A stretch of DNA of 64,000 nucleotides from Paenibacillus lactis (GTDB taxonomy: Bacteria; Bacillota; Bacilli; Paenibacillales; Paenibacillaceae): the NCBI RefSeq assembly GCF_017873605.1, contig NZ_JAGGKI010000001.1, forward strand, positions 372,001 through 436,000, written 5' to 3'. Numbering within the stretch: position 1 is the stretch's first letter; the number at the start of each line of letters is the position of its first letter. The notes below the pieces were generated by a model that did no database searches, was not told the origin of the DNA, and saw only the letters and a list, made by a program, of their open reading frames with translations. A program made the translations under genes and the position numbers. Positions 52,739 to 61,489 of the stretch are shown piece after piece.

Positions 52739-54154
52739 TTATATGAGGAACATCGCTACGGCCGTTGTGGCCGCAAGACCGATCAGCACAGGCTTCAGAT
52801 TGCGTCTGGCCAGCTCGAACGGGCTGACGCCGCAAATCGCTGCCGCCGGAATCAGCGCCCAAGGAATCAGCGTGCCGCCTCCAACCCAGATGGCAGCCAC
52901 CTGGCCGAGTGCAGTCAGCGTCTCGGCGCCGGAGCCGATCGCAGCGGCGAACAGCTGCGCAACCGAGCCGGCCAGCGAGATCCCGGAGAACCCGGATCCG
53001 TCCAGGCCGGTGATGATGCCGGTAATGGTCAAGGTAACCGCACCCGCCGCACCATTGAGCGGCACCACATGGGCCAGGGCAACCCCCAGATCGTTCACGA
53101 TGCCGTGCGAGGCGGATGGCAGAACGGTTCCGAACAGCTCCGCAAACGCTGCATCGCCCAGGTAGAAGAAAGCCGCGATCGGGATCACGGGCCCGAAGAC
53201 TTTGAAGCCGAACATGAGGCCCTCGATCAAATACGAGGTCATTTTCTCAAGTCCCCGGTTACGGTGAGCGATCAAGGTAATGGCACCAAGAATGAGGACG
53301 GCCGTGCCGCCAACGAGGGCGGTTGCATCCCCTCCCTGCAGCTTCAGGAGGAACATCGCCGCAACATCTGCAGCGAACAGCAGCAGGATCGCGATCGCCA
53401 GCCATTTCTTCATCCCCGGCGATATAACCGCCGTCGCATGCTCCTCATCCGAATGGGTCATGAGCGCATCTCCCGTGCTTTTAATCGTGACGAGTCCATC
53501 CCGCCAAGTGCCGTTTCTTAAATCCCTTCGCATCATCCAGAACGCGGTCACGGTCGTAACGGCTCCCATCACGATAACAAGCGGCACGCTGGCGGCCATG
53601 ACACTGGCTACGGGCAGCCCTGCCGCATCGGCCGTCAGCTTCGGTGCTCCCTGGATAATATAGTCGCCCGATAGCGCGATACCATGACCGAACAGATTCA
53701 TGGCTACCGCGGCCCCGAGAGCAGGGAGTCCGACCCGAATCGCCACCGGCAGCAGAACGGCGCCGATTAACGCCACGGCAGGCGAAGGCCAGAAGAAGAA
53801 GGAAGTGATCATCATAATGATGCCGATCCCCCAATAGGCCATCGCCGGCGTGCGGAGAAAGCGCGTTAACGGCGCCACCATCGTCTCGTTAATCCCGGTC
53901 TTGATCAGCACCCTGCTCATTGCCACAATAATGGATATAATCATGATCGTGCCCATCAGCTCTTTCGTTGCATAAATGAACGATTGGAACACGCCCGAGA
54001 CCGAGCCGCTGAGTGTCTCCGTCGCCAGCAGGCCGAGCGCAAAGATGCCGGTGACGCAAATCAGCGTCGTGTCGCGGCGCCGGATCAGCAGCGTCAAGAT
54101 CAGCACGATAAACGCCATGTACACCCAGTGAATCGCGGTCAGTTGAATTCCCAT
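52739..54154 (-). CDS. Ion-transporter-like membrane permease, substrate unknown
   Basis: A 471-residue protein with roughly a dozen hydrophobic helices and no soluble domain. Its pattern (IIVAMSRVLIKTGINETMVAPLTRFLRT, SFFFWPSPAVALIGAVLLPVAIRVGLPALGAAVAMNLFGHGIALSGDYIIQGAP, and a C-terminal repeat of similar style) resembles the ion-transporter superfamily that includes GntP and dicarboxylate carriers. The two halves suggest an internal duplication. GGAAAGGGCG lies before the ATG at 54154. It is alone, convergent with gerKC and divergent from bceR. Substrate cannot be assigned. Confidence 0.72.
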   Translation of the reverse strand: MGIQLTAIHWVYMAFIVLILTLLIRRRDTTLICVTGIFALGLLATETLSGSVSGVFQSFIYATKELMGTIMIISIIVAMSRVLIKTGINETMVAPLTRFLRTPAMAYWGIGIIMMITSFFFWPSPAVALIGAVLLPVAIRVGLPALGAAVAMNLFGHGIALSGDYIIQGAPKLTADAAGLPVASVMAASVPLVIVMGAVTTVTAFWMMRRDLRNGTWRDGLVTIKSTGDALMTHSDEEHATAVISPGMKKWLAIAILLLFAADVAAMFLLKLQGGDATALVGGTAVLILGAITLIAHRNRGLEKMTSYLIEGLMFGFKVFGPVIPIAAFFYLGDAAFAELFGTVLPSASHGIVNDLGVALAHVVPLNGAAGAVTLTITGIITGLDGSGFSGISLAGSVAQLFAAAIGSGAETLTALGQVAAIWVGGGTLIPWALIPAAAICGVSPFELARRNLKPVLIGLAATTAVAMFLI

Positions 54155-54320
54155 ATGCCGTCACGCCCTTTCCAGGCAGTTGGTTTATTTGTGACTACAT
54201 CTTATGCATGGGCCTGGGCAAGGGTTCAATGACCCGTACGACCGGACGTTTACGAAATCTGCACGATGCGTATGGTATATTGAATGCGAGCGGTGTTTTG
54301 CGAGGAAAGGAGTTGAATCG

Positions 54321-55022
54321 ATGTACACCATTCTGATCGTGGAAGACGATGAACGCATCGCGGAAAAATTAAGCTCGGCCATCTCCAAATATGATTTTAA
54401 TGCACGCATCATTGATGATTTCAGCCGCGTCATGGACATCTTTACGGATACGAAGCCGGATCTGGTGCTGCTGGATGTTAATCTGCCGAAATACGACGGT
54501 TTCTATTGGTGCCGGCAAATCCGAACCCAGTCCCACTGTCCGATTATTTTCATCTCGGCACGCGACAGCGGCATGGATCAGATCATGGCGCTGGAAAACG
54601 GGGCCGATGATTATATTACGAAGCCGTTTGACATGGAGCTCGTTTTGGCCAAAATCCGCAGCCATCTGCGCCGTGCGGTTGGCCCTTATGCGACCGGCCA
54701 AGAGGAGGAGCATACCGTTGAAGGCGCCGGTCTCATCCTGTATCCGGAGCGATTCGTCGTGGCCTATGGGGACCGGTCAGCCGAGCTTACCCAAAAGGAG
54801 ACGGCCCTGCTGATGATGCTGATGGAAAAGGACGGCCGCGTGGTCAGCCGCGAACGGCTGCTGGATCTGATGTGGGAGGATCAGCATTTCATCGATGACA
54901 ATACGTTAAATGTCTATATCACAAGGGTTCGCCGCAAGCTTCGCGAGCTGGGCGCCGGAGACCTCATTGAGACCGTTCGGGGAGCAGGCTACCGGTTCGT
55001 GACGGGCAGGGAGCCCTTATGA
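54321..55022 (+). CDS. bceR: OmpR-type response regulator, BceR-like
   Basis: A 233-residue response regulator: receiver domain (ILIVEDDERI, phospho-acceptor Asp in LVLLDVNLPKYDG near residue 52, Lys in ITKPF) and C-terminal winged helix (EDQHFIDDNTLNVYITRVRRKLRELG). The ATG at 54321 follows AAGGAG at 8 bases. Its stop overlaps the kinase start by ATGA. Together with the following BceS-type kinase and BceAB transporter it forms a peptide-antibiotic sensing and detoxification module. Confidence 0.94.
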   Translation: MYTILIVEDDERIAEKLSSAISKYDFNARIIDDFSRVMDIFTDTKPDLVLLDVNLPKYDGFYWCRQIRTQSHCPIIFISARDSGMDQIMALENGADDYITKPFDMELVLAKIRSHLRRAVGPYATGQEEEHTVEGAGLILYPERFVVAYGDRSAELTQKETALLMMLMEKDGRVVSRERLLDLMWEDQHFIDDNTLNVYITRVRRKLRELGAGDLIETVRGAGYRFVTGREPL

Positions 55023-56020
55023 GACTGTTCCTGCGGGAGCATCTCCCGCTCATCCTGTTTTTTACCGTGCAAATGCTGCTTGTCCCCCTCCTGTATTGGC
55101 TTACCGGGGAGGGCAGGCCCTTTGCCATCGTGCTGTACGGGATCCTGCTGGGCAGCGTCGTGCTGCTCGCCTATCTTGCGTATCGTTATCTTTCCCACCG
55201 CACGATGTATCAGGAGCTTTCTTCCGAGGATCTTTCGGAGGAGTTCTCCAACCCTCCCTTGGGTGAAGCGCCCCTACCGGAGGCGATGCATGAGCGGATC
55301 AGCCATTATGAACGTTTATATCGCGAGCAGCTGTACCGGCATCAAAGCCAGACCGACCAGCAACTCGCCTTCATGAACCGCTGGGTGCATCAAATGAAGA
55401 CCCCGCTGTCCGTGATTCAGCTCACTCTCGATGAAGTCGGAGAAGCACCCGCCGAGCATATTCGGGAAGAGCTCGAGCGAATCCGCAAAGGCCTGGAAAT
55501 GGTGCTGTACACCGCCCGCTTAGACCGGTTCGAGCAGGACTTCGCCGTAGAATCCATCGGACTCCGTGCCGTGGTAAGCGAATCGGTCGTCGAGAACCGC
55601 AGGCTGTTCATTCGTAAAGGCATTACGCCGGTGTTCCAAATCGATGATCAGATCTCCGTCTATACGGATGCCAAATGGTTCAGGTTCATGCTGGGGCAGA
55701 TTCTGACGAATGCCGTGAACTATTCGGGCAGCCCCGGCAAGAAGATTCATTTGACAGCCGAAGCGTCAGGAGCATTCGTTAAGCTGCACATATGCGATGA
55801 GGGGATCGGCATCGCGCCGGAGGATATCAACCGGGTGTTCCACCCCTACTTCACCGGAGAGCGCGGGCGGCAATACCATGAATCGACCGGCATGGGCCTT
55901 TATCTTGTCCGTGAAATCGCCCATAAGCTTGATCATTCCGTACAGCTGGAGTCCACGCTCGGTGAAGGAACCACCGTTACCTTGACGCTGCGCCGAGCTG
56001 ATAACCAAGGCACACCTTGA
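55019..56020 (+). CDS. bceS: Intramembrane-sensing histidine kinase, BceS-like
   Basis: A 333-residue kinase with two N-terminal helices and nearly no extracellular loop (residues about 10-60), as in BceS kinases that sense through the partner ABC transporter. The phospho-accepting His is in WVHQMKTPLSVIQLTLDE; the ATP-binding region has NAVNYSGSPGKKIHL (N box), DEGIGIAPEDINRVF (G1) and STGMGLYLVREIAHKL (G2). Overlaps bceR by four bases. Confidence 0.94.
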   Translation: MRLFLREHLPLILFFTVQMLLVPLLYWLTGEGRPFAIVLYGILLGSVVLLAYLAYRYLSHRTMYQELSSEDLSEEFSNPPLGEAPLPEAMHERISHYERLYREQLYRHQSQTDQQLAFMNRWVHQMKTPLSVIQLTLDEVGEAPAEHIREELERIRKGLEMVLYTARLDRFEQDFAVESIGLRAVVSESVVENRRLFIRKGITPVFQIDDQISVYTDAKWFRFMLGQILTNAVNYSGSPGKKIHLTAEASGAFVKLHICDEGIGIAPEDINRVFHPYFTGERGRQYHESTGMGLYLVREIAHKLDHSVQLESTLGEGTTVTLTLRRADNQGTP

Positions 56021-56040
56021 GACTAGGTGTGTCTTCTTTG
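56009..56040 (+). terminator. Terminator overlapping the bceS stop
   Basis: CACACCT pairs with AGGTGTG around a seven-base loop containing the stop codon, followed by TCTTCTTTG. It separates bceRS from bceAB. Confidence 0.6.
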
Positions 56041-56190
56041 TATAGGCATAGGATATCGTGAGATCCATCGTCTAAAGAATGCGAACAAAAAATACGAACA
56101 TAACCTTATGGCAGATGTAAGCTCCGTTTCACCTAAATCCATAGCAGGGCCAGGGCAATATGCGATAGAGTTAGGTTACACTAAGAGGAT

Positions 56191-56357
56191 GTTCAAAAAG
56201 TCGTCTTTTGATCACGTAGGGAGTCAAGAAGTAACTCGGCATCGAATCTTGAATTCAGCCGGGCCTTCCGGTGCTCACGTACCCAAAACGTACGCTCCGC
56301 TCCTCACTCCCTAGCTTCATCCAACCTTCTCGGTGCTGAAAATCCGACTTTTTGAAC
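56191..56357. mobile_element. MITE-like inverted-repeat element between bceS and bceA
   Basis: GTTCAAAAAGTCG (56191-56203) and CGACTTTTTGAAC (56345-56357) are perfect 13-bp terminal inverted repeats; the match continues imperfectly inward for about 20 bases. The 167-base element is noncoding and GC-richer inside. It resembles small non-autonomous repeats common in Paenibacillus-type genomes. No target duplication could be confirmed and no other copy is in the window. It fills most of the bceS-bceA gap. Confidence 0.6.
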
Positions 56358-56397
56358 TCGCACACTAATTAGGCATATAGAAAGGAGCTTACGGGTT

Positions 56398-57168
56398 ATG
56401 GCTATTCTTGAAGTCACAGCATTAAACAAAGTATATACGGGCAAAGTGGCGACACAGGCTCTTACCGATATTCACCTCACCATCGATGAAGGGGAATTCG
56501 TCGGCATCATGGGCCCATCGGGCAGCGGCAAAACCACGCTGCTGAACATGGTATCCACCATCGATCGTCCAAGCTCGGGCGAGGTCAAGATCGGGGGGAA
56601 GAATCCGTACACCATGAAAAAAGGTGAGCTTGCCCACTTCCGCCGGAGACAGCTCGGCTTCGTATTCCAGGATTTCAATCTGCTCGATACGTTAACCGTT
56701 GCCGAGAATATCGTGCTTCCGCTGACGCTGGACCGCCGTCCGCTCAAGGACATGGAGAAGCAACTGCAGCAGACCGCCTCGCGGCTTGGCATCCGCGAAA
56801 TTCTCAATAAACGCGTATACGAGATTTCAGGAGGCCAAAGGCAGCGTACCGCGATTGCCAGAGCGATCATCGGCGCGCCTCTGCTGCTCCTTGCGGATGA
56901 GCCGACAGGAGCGCTCGACTCGAATTCCTCGCGGATTGTGATGGAGTCGCTCGCCGAGATCAATGAGCGGGACCGTACCACCTTGATGCTGGTTACGCAC
57001 GATCCTTTGGCCGCAAGCTATTGCAACCGCATCGTCTTTATTAAGGACGGCAAGCTTGCCGCCGAAATTCACCGCGGCGAGAACCGGCAGGCCTTTTTCC
57101 AAAAAATCATCGATACGCTATCGTTCTGGGGAGGGAATACAAGTGAACTTTCCTCAATTCGCGTTTAA
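56398..57168 (+). CDS. bceA: ABC transporter ATP-binding protein, BceA-like
   Basis: A 256-residue ATPase with Walker A GPSGSGKTT near residue 42, Q-loop FQDFNLLDTLTV, signature ISGGQRQR, Walker B LLLADEPTGALD and the H-loop His in VTHDP. This is the MacB/BceA type. AAAGGAG precedes the ATG. It overlaps bceB by 26 bases. With BceB it removes peptide antibiotics such as bacitracin or lantibiotics from lipid II cycle targets; the exact drug is inference. Confidence 0.95.
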   Translation: MAILEVTALNKVYTGKVATQALTDIHLTIDEGEFVGIMGPSGSGKTTLLNMVSTIDRPSSGEVKIGGKNPYTMKKGELAHFRRRQLGFVFQDFNLLDTLTVAENIVLPLTLDRRPLKDMEKQLQQTASRLGIREILNKRVYEISGGQRQRTAIARAIIGAPLLLLADEPTGALDSNSSRIVMESLAEINERDRTTLMLVTHDPLAASYCNRIVFIKDGKLAAEIHRGENRQAFFQKIIDTLSFWGGNTSELSSIRV

Positions 57169-59074
57169 CAACGTCCGGCGGAATGCACGTCAGTATTTTG
57201 CCTATCTCTTAAGCAGCTCGTTCATGGTCATGATCTTCTTTACCTATGCCGTATTTATCTATCATCCGGCTATCGAGAATTCGCCGATGGGCGCCATGAC
57301 GCGTACGGGCATGACCATTGCCACCGTAATCGTGTATGTGTTTGCCTTCTTGTTCGTGCTGTATTCGATCAGCGTCTTTCTGAAGTCGCGGAACCGGGAG
57401 TTCGGCATTCTTACGATCCTCGGGGCGGAAGCCAAACAGATCAATTGGCTGATTTTCCTGGAGAACACGCTCATTGGCGCCATTGCCATCATCACGGGCA
57501 TTGCCAGCGGAATGCTGTTATCGAAGGTGTTCTTGCTCATCAGCACCAAAGTGATTGATATGGACGAGCTGCCGTTCTATTGGCCGGTCAAAGCGATCCT
57601 GCTGACAGCCGGTGCATTCGCCGAGCTGTTTCTCGTCATTTCGCTCTTCACCTTGCTGTTTATCCGGAAGAATCAAGTTCTTGAGCTTCTCAAAGGCACC
57701 AGCAAACCAAAGACCGAACCGAAAGCCAATCTGTTCCTGGCCCTCTTGGGCGTAATCCTGCTCACCATCGGCTTTTCCGTCCTTCGCGTCAAGGAGTTAG
57801 ACCCTACAGGACTGATGATTGCTGCGTTTACCGGCATTCTGGGCACGTATTTCTTCTACTCCCAACTATCCGTATGGGTGGTTCGCATGCTGCAGCGAAA
57901 TCGCACGACCACTTGGAGAGGGACGAACCTCTTATGGATCTCCGAAATGAGTTACAAGATCAAGGACAATGCCCGCATGCTGTTCCTGGTCACGGTTGTC
58001 GTGGCTCTGGCCTCCATGAGCACCGGCTTCGTGCTGGCCATGCAGCAATCGATTCGATCGGTATATTTGGATAACCCCTACGCGCTTAGCTACACCTACT
58101 ACAGCAATGCCGACGAGACTAAGGTGCAGGATGAGTTGGCCCTGATTGAACAGCGACTCCAGTCAGAAGGGCTTAAGTATAAACTTGCGGAGGTCGAGAC
58201 CATCTACTATCGCTTGTCAGCGAATGGGGAGGACTCCTTACACATCATGCCGCAGTCCCAATACGACCGTTTGGCTGCCTTGATGAATACCAAGCCGGCT
58301 GGAACACTCGGCGAGAATGAAGCCTTATTGACGGAAACCCCGAATGCAGCGAAGAAGAGTAAGGGGAAGCTGAAGGAAGCGGATATCGATTTATCCGGTC
58401 AGCCCTACTCTTTCAGCTTGGAGAACCGCACAGACCGGATTGCGGCTTTGGTATATAGCGGCAGATTGATGGTCGTTACGGACACCATGTTTGAAGAGCT
58501 GCGGAGCGGGAATAAAGCAGATAGAATCAGTGTGAATCATACGTATCCGTTTATTCTTCCCGATTCCCAAGGGCTTCCCCAGAAGGACGATCCTGAAACC
58601 AAGCTCGGCCAAGAGCTGTCGGAATGGAACGGTAGCGCAATCAGTGAAGGTTATATAGAATCCAGGGCGGAGAACTATTACACCAATAAACAGGCCATCT
58701 CGTTATTCAGCTTTATCGGGGTGTTTGTCGCCTTGATCTTCTCGATTTCAACCGCCAGCTTCCTGTATTTCAAGCTGCACACGGAGCTTTCAGCGGACCA
58801 GGCGATGTACCGTTCCCTGTCCAAAATCGGACTCAGCGCCCGGGAGATGAATATCTCCGCAACAATTCAGATTGCCGTACTGTTCCTTATCCCGATCTTG
58901 GTTGCCTCCGTACAGTCCTTGGTCGTGCTCGGTCCCGTTCTTGGATATCTGGATGCTCCGTATGTTAGCGGTCCTGTATTGGCGGCCTCATCGGCATTCT
59001 TGGCTGCCCAAACGATCTATTTTCTAATCGCCAGAGCCCGTTACATCAAGTCTGTGAATAGAATGATGGTGTAA
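57143..59074 (+). CDS. bceB: ABC transporter permease, BceB-like
   Basis: A 643-residue permease. The start is the GTG at 57143, with GGGAGG at 57129-57134, giving VNFPQFAFNNVRRNARQYFAYLLSSSFMVMIFF, the BceB N-terminus. Ten helices are arranged 4+4+2 style with a large extracellular domain between residues about 280 and 520 (EQRLQSEGLKYKLAEVETIYY...), as in peptide-detoxifying Bce permeases that also sense the drug for the kinase. Second gene of bceAB. Confidence 0.95.
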   Translation: MNFPQFAFNNVRRNARQYFAYLLSSSFMVMIFFTYAVFIYHPAIENSPMGAMTRTGMTIATVIVYVFAFLFVLYSISVFLKSRNREFGILTILGAEAKQINWLIFLENTLIGAIAIITGIASGMLLSKVFLLISTKVIDMDELPFYWPVKAILLTAGAFAELFLVISLFTLLFIRKNQVLELLKGTSKPKTEPKANLFLALLGVILLTIGFSVLRVKELDPTGLMIAAFTGILGTYFFYSQLSVWVVRMLQRNRTTTWRGTNLLWISEMSYKIKDNARMLFLVTVVVALASMSTGFVLAMQQSIRSVYLDNPYALSYTYYSNADETKVQDELALIEQRLQSEGLKYKLAEVETIYYRLSANGEDSLHIMPQSQYDRLAALMNTKPAGTLGENEALLTETPNAAKKSKGKLKEADIDLSGQPYSFSLENRTDRIAALVYSGRLMVVTDTMFEELRSGNKADRISVNHTYPFILPDSQGLPQKDDPETKLGQELSEWNGSAISEGYIESRAENYYTNKQAISLFSFIGVFVALIFSISTASFLYFKLHTELSADQAMYRSLSKIGLSAREMNISATIQIAVLFLIPILVASVQSLVVLGPVLGYLDAPYVSGPVLAASSAFLAAQTIYFLIARARYIKSVNRMMV

Positions 59075-59078
59075 CACA

Positions 59079-59567
59079 ATGGCTACAGTAAAAAATGAGA
59101 CCGTGATGAAACGCCAGCCTGCCACTGGAACGGGACGATTACAATTTCTAGACCAGTTCAGGGGATTCGCTCTGCTTGGCCTGCCGTTTGTTAACGTACT
59201 GGCGCTCTGGCTGATCGCCACGCCTATCGTGTCCTTATTTTATCTAAGCTCGCTCTTGATGCTCGGACATATCCGCATAGGCGCCAAGGTCTTGCATCCG
59301 TTACAGGCGTACGGCAGGATGGCGCTTACCAATTACATTGGCCAAACGGTTTTTTTGGTCGGAATTCAACGTTTAATATTGAATGGATCCCCGAGCACGT
59401 ATGTCGTCTCCACGCTCGTTTCCCTAGGGATTGTGGCCTTCCAGATCATCATCAGCAACCTGTGGATGCGTTGGTTCCAATACGGACCTCTGGAATGGTT
59501 GTGGCGGTGCGGGACCTATTGGACCCTCGTGCCGATTCGCCAAAAAACAGGAAACCCGCAGGCCTGA
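59079..59567 (+). CDS. DUF418 membrane protein with large internal deletion
   Basis: A 162-residue hydrophobic protein. The start (RLQFLDQFRGFALLGLPFVNVLAL) matches the N-terminus of DUF418 proteins and the rest (LHPLQAYGRMALTNYIGQTVFLVGIQRL... GPLEWLWRCGTYWTLVPIR) matches their C-terminus. The middle, about 200 residues of the usual 370-400, is missing, yet the frame stays open. It begins 5 bases after bceB and lacks a good ribosome binding site. Probably a decayed gene that remains translatable. Function of the full-length family is unknown. Confidence 0.72.
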   Translation: MATVKNETVMKRQPATGTGRLQFLDQFRGFALLGLPFVNVLALWLIATPIVSLFYLSSLLMLGHIRIGAKVLHPLQAYGRMALTNYIGQTVFLVGIQRLILNGSPSTYVVSTLVSLGIVAFQIIISNLWMRWFQYGPLEWLWRCGTYWTLVPIRQKTGNPQA

Positions 59568-59592
59568 GGCCTATAGGTCTCCTGTTTTTTCT
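59544..59592. terminator. Convergent bidirectional terminator
   Basis: AAAAAACAGGA pairs with TCCTGTTTTTT; the loop contains stop codons of both flanking genes. Confidence 0.7.
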
Positions 59593-60260
59593 TGTAGGTG
59601 CCGCCCAGTGATCATGTAAATCCCGAAAAGTATCGTCCATATAAACACAGGGCCTGCGGTGACCGGGTAGATGAACACGCTTAATTTCGGAAGCAGCAGT
59701 GCAACAGGTATTCCAATCGCCCCCCACACTCCTGTCGCTATGCCAATCCATGCCAAGACGGGCTTCATATTGCCTCCAGCAAGCAGCGCAAGGCCAAGCA
59801 GGCTTACTCCGATCCAGGCCAGCATCATGGCAAAGTCGCCGGCCATAATGCCGAAAGCAAATAATCCCACACCCAAGGCGGCTGTCCCAGGGTCCTGCAC
59901 TGAACCCCACTCCTTGGCAAGGACCGGAAGAACGGTTAACTCCATCGCAAGTACGAGCACCCATATCGTGATCGCCGCAACGAACAAGCGGGAAGCCAAC
60001 ATCGCAGCAGGGCGCCTGCTGACGACGGCCTCCCCGAGCGACAGTCCTCCCAGCCACAATAATATGGCCGCCAGCATCAGGCTGTGATCCCATTGCCAAT
60101 AGGTCAGCATGTCCGGAATCATCGATATGACATGGTGCCCCGTCCACGGATCCGTAGCCGGCGGGTGCATCAGCGCAGCTGTAACAAACAACGCCCCGCC
60201 CAATAAAATGCTGATTCCTGCATAACGGCCAACCCGCGAAGCATCCTTCCATTTGCTCAT
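59571..60260 (-). CDS. Uncharacterised seven-helix membrane protein
   Basis: A 229-residue protein that I do not recognise, made of about seven hydrophobic helices (GRYAGISILLGGALFVTAAL, LAAILLWLGGLSLGEAVV, FVAAITIWVLVLAMELTVL, ...) with short polar loops and no known motif. GGAGGG precedes the ATG. It is divergent from the MerR gene and convergent with the DUF418 gene. Function unknown; it could be a small sensor or stress membrane protein. Confidence 0.7.
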   Translation of the reverse strand: MSKWKDASRVGRYAGISILLGGALFVTAALMHPPATDPWTGHHVISMIPDMLTYWQWDHSLMLAAILLWLGGLSLGEAVVSRRPAAMLASRLFVAAITIWVLVLAMELTVLPVLAKEWGSVQDPGTAALGVGLFAFGIMAGDFAMMLAWIGVSLLGLALLAGGNMKPVLAWIGIATGVWGAIGIPVALLLPKLSVFIYPVTAGPVFIWTILFGIYMITGRHLQEKTGDL

Positions 60261-60468
60261 GAGGGGTTCCCTCCTTGCTTCTTCGTCTACCTATCCTTAT
60301 ACTTCCCGCACTGCGTTGAAACTAGAAGTTTAAGATTTTGTCGCGGACATTCAAGCAGATATGCCTGATTCCACTGAAACCGGGCCATTTACGTCCGTTG
60401 AAGAGCGGGATATGATATCTTTATCCACACGGTTAAAAAACCTACATCGCAAGGAGGCGGCATATTGG

Positions 60469-61299
60469 ATGATGAAGATCAGCGCTTTTGCCAAGGTCAG
60501 CGGACTGTCCATCAAAGCACTGCGCTATTATGACGAGCTGGGCCTGCTCAAGCCGGCCCATGTGGACGAACAAAGCGGATACCGTTATTACGCCGAGGAG
60601 CAGCTTCTGACCGTCAAGCGGATTGCCGCCTACAAGGAACAGGGGTTTACATTAGAACAGCTTAAGCCGTTTTTGGAAGACAATATAAGAGCCGATGCCG
60701 TTAGAGACAAGCTTTCCGAGAAAATGAAGGAGCTTCAGGAGACGGTGCAAAGTCTCCAGCTGCAGCTGGATGAGGTGAACAGCAGACTATCTCACCTGGA
60801 GCACATCGGGACGGGGGATCCCGCGGAGTCCATCCGGACCCGGAAAGTCCCGTCTCAACGCGTCGCTTCCCTTCGTGACCAGGTCCCCCGCAGCCAGCTA
60901 TGTCTCTTGCTCGATGAGGTTATGAAATATGCGGCTCTACAAGGGGAAGAGGAGGCCAGGCAGCTCATCATCCTTTGGCATGACGACGGCAATGGGAATG
61001 CCGATGTGGCAGACATTGAAGTTGCCCTCCCTTTATCCAGGGATATACCTGCCAATGGCCGGGTGCGTGTGCATGTCCTGCCAGAGCTGGAGTCAGCCGC
61101 ATCCCTTATCCATCATTGTGATCCGTACGGCTATAGCTGCCCCGTCATACCCGAGCTCAAGGCATGGATTTCGTCCCAAGGTCTCGTTCAATCGGACCGG
61201 GAGCCGATCCGTGAAATGTATCTCACTTCGGACAAAGATATTTACGGCAGGAAGCGCCCTGCGGAATTGCTTATCCCCTTGCTAGGCAATGCAGAGTAG
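60469..61299 (+). CDS. MerR-family regulator with GyrI-like effector domain
   Basis: A 276-residue regulator. N-terminal winged helix MKISAFAKVSGLSIKALRYYDELGLLKPAHVDEQSGYRYYAEEQLLTVKRIAAYKEQGFTLEQLKPFL is the MerR signature, followed by a coiled coil (residues about 80-118) and a C-terminal GyrI/BmrR-like ligand domain. AGGAGG precedes the ATG at 60469; the frame extends upstream to 60361 without one. Such BmrR/BltR-type proteins respond to drugs or metabolites. The likely target promoter lies at 61426 ahead of an SDR gene. Confidence 0.9.
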   Translation: MMKISAFAKVSGLSIKALRYYDELGLLKPAHVDEQSGYRYYAEEQLLTVKRIAAYKEQGFTLEQLKPFLEDNIRADAVRDKLSEKMKELQETVQSLQLQLDEVNSRLSHLEHIGTGDPAESIRTRKVPSQRVASLRDQVPRSQLCLLLDEVMKYAALQGEEEARQLIILWHDDGNGNADVADIEVALPLSRDIPANGRVRVHVLPELESAASLIHHCDPYGYSCPVIPELKAWISSQGLVQSDREPIREMYLTSDKDIYGRKRPAELLIPLLGNAE

Positions 61300-61425
61300 C
61301 CATTCCATAACGTGATCGGATACCGGAGAAGCGCCTGGGCCCAGCCCTCATCGCCTCAACACGTACTTGGAGAGGTAGTAATCCGGCTTGTTTTTCATGA
61401 AAGCTCAAAAAATGCTCCCCCCCTC

Positions 61426-61457
61426 TTGACTCTCCCCTTAACTGGAGAGTGTACAGT
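61426..61457 (+). promoter_or_regulatory. MerR-type promoter of the SDR gene
   Basis: TTGACT (61426-61431) and TACAGT (61452-61457) are 20 bases apart, longer than normal. The spacer carries the dyad ACTCTCC...GGAGAGT (61429-61450), typical of MerR activators that twist the DNA. Confidence 0.8.
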
Positions 61458-61489
61458 AGCTTTAAATCGAACAAGAGGAGTGGAGTTTC

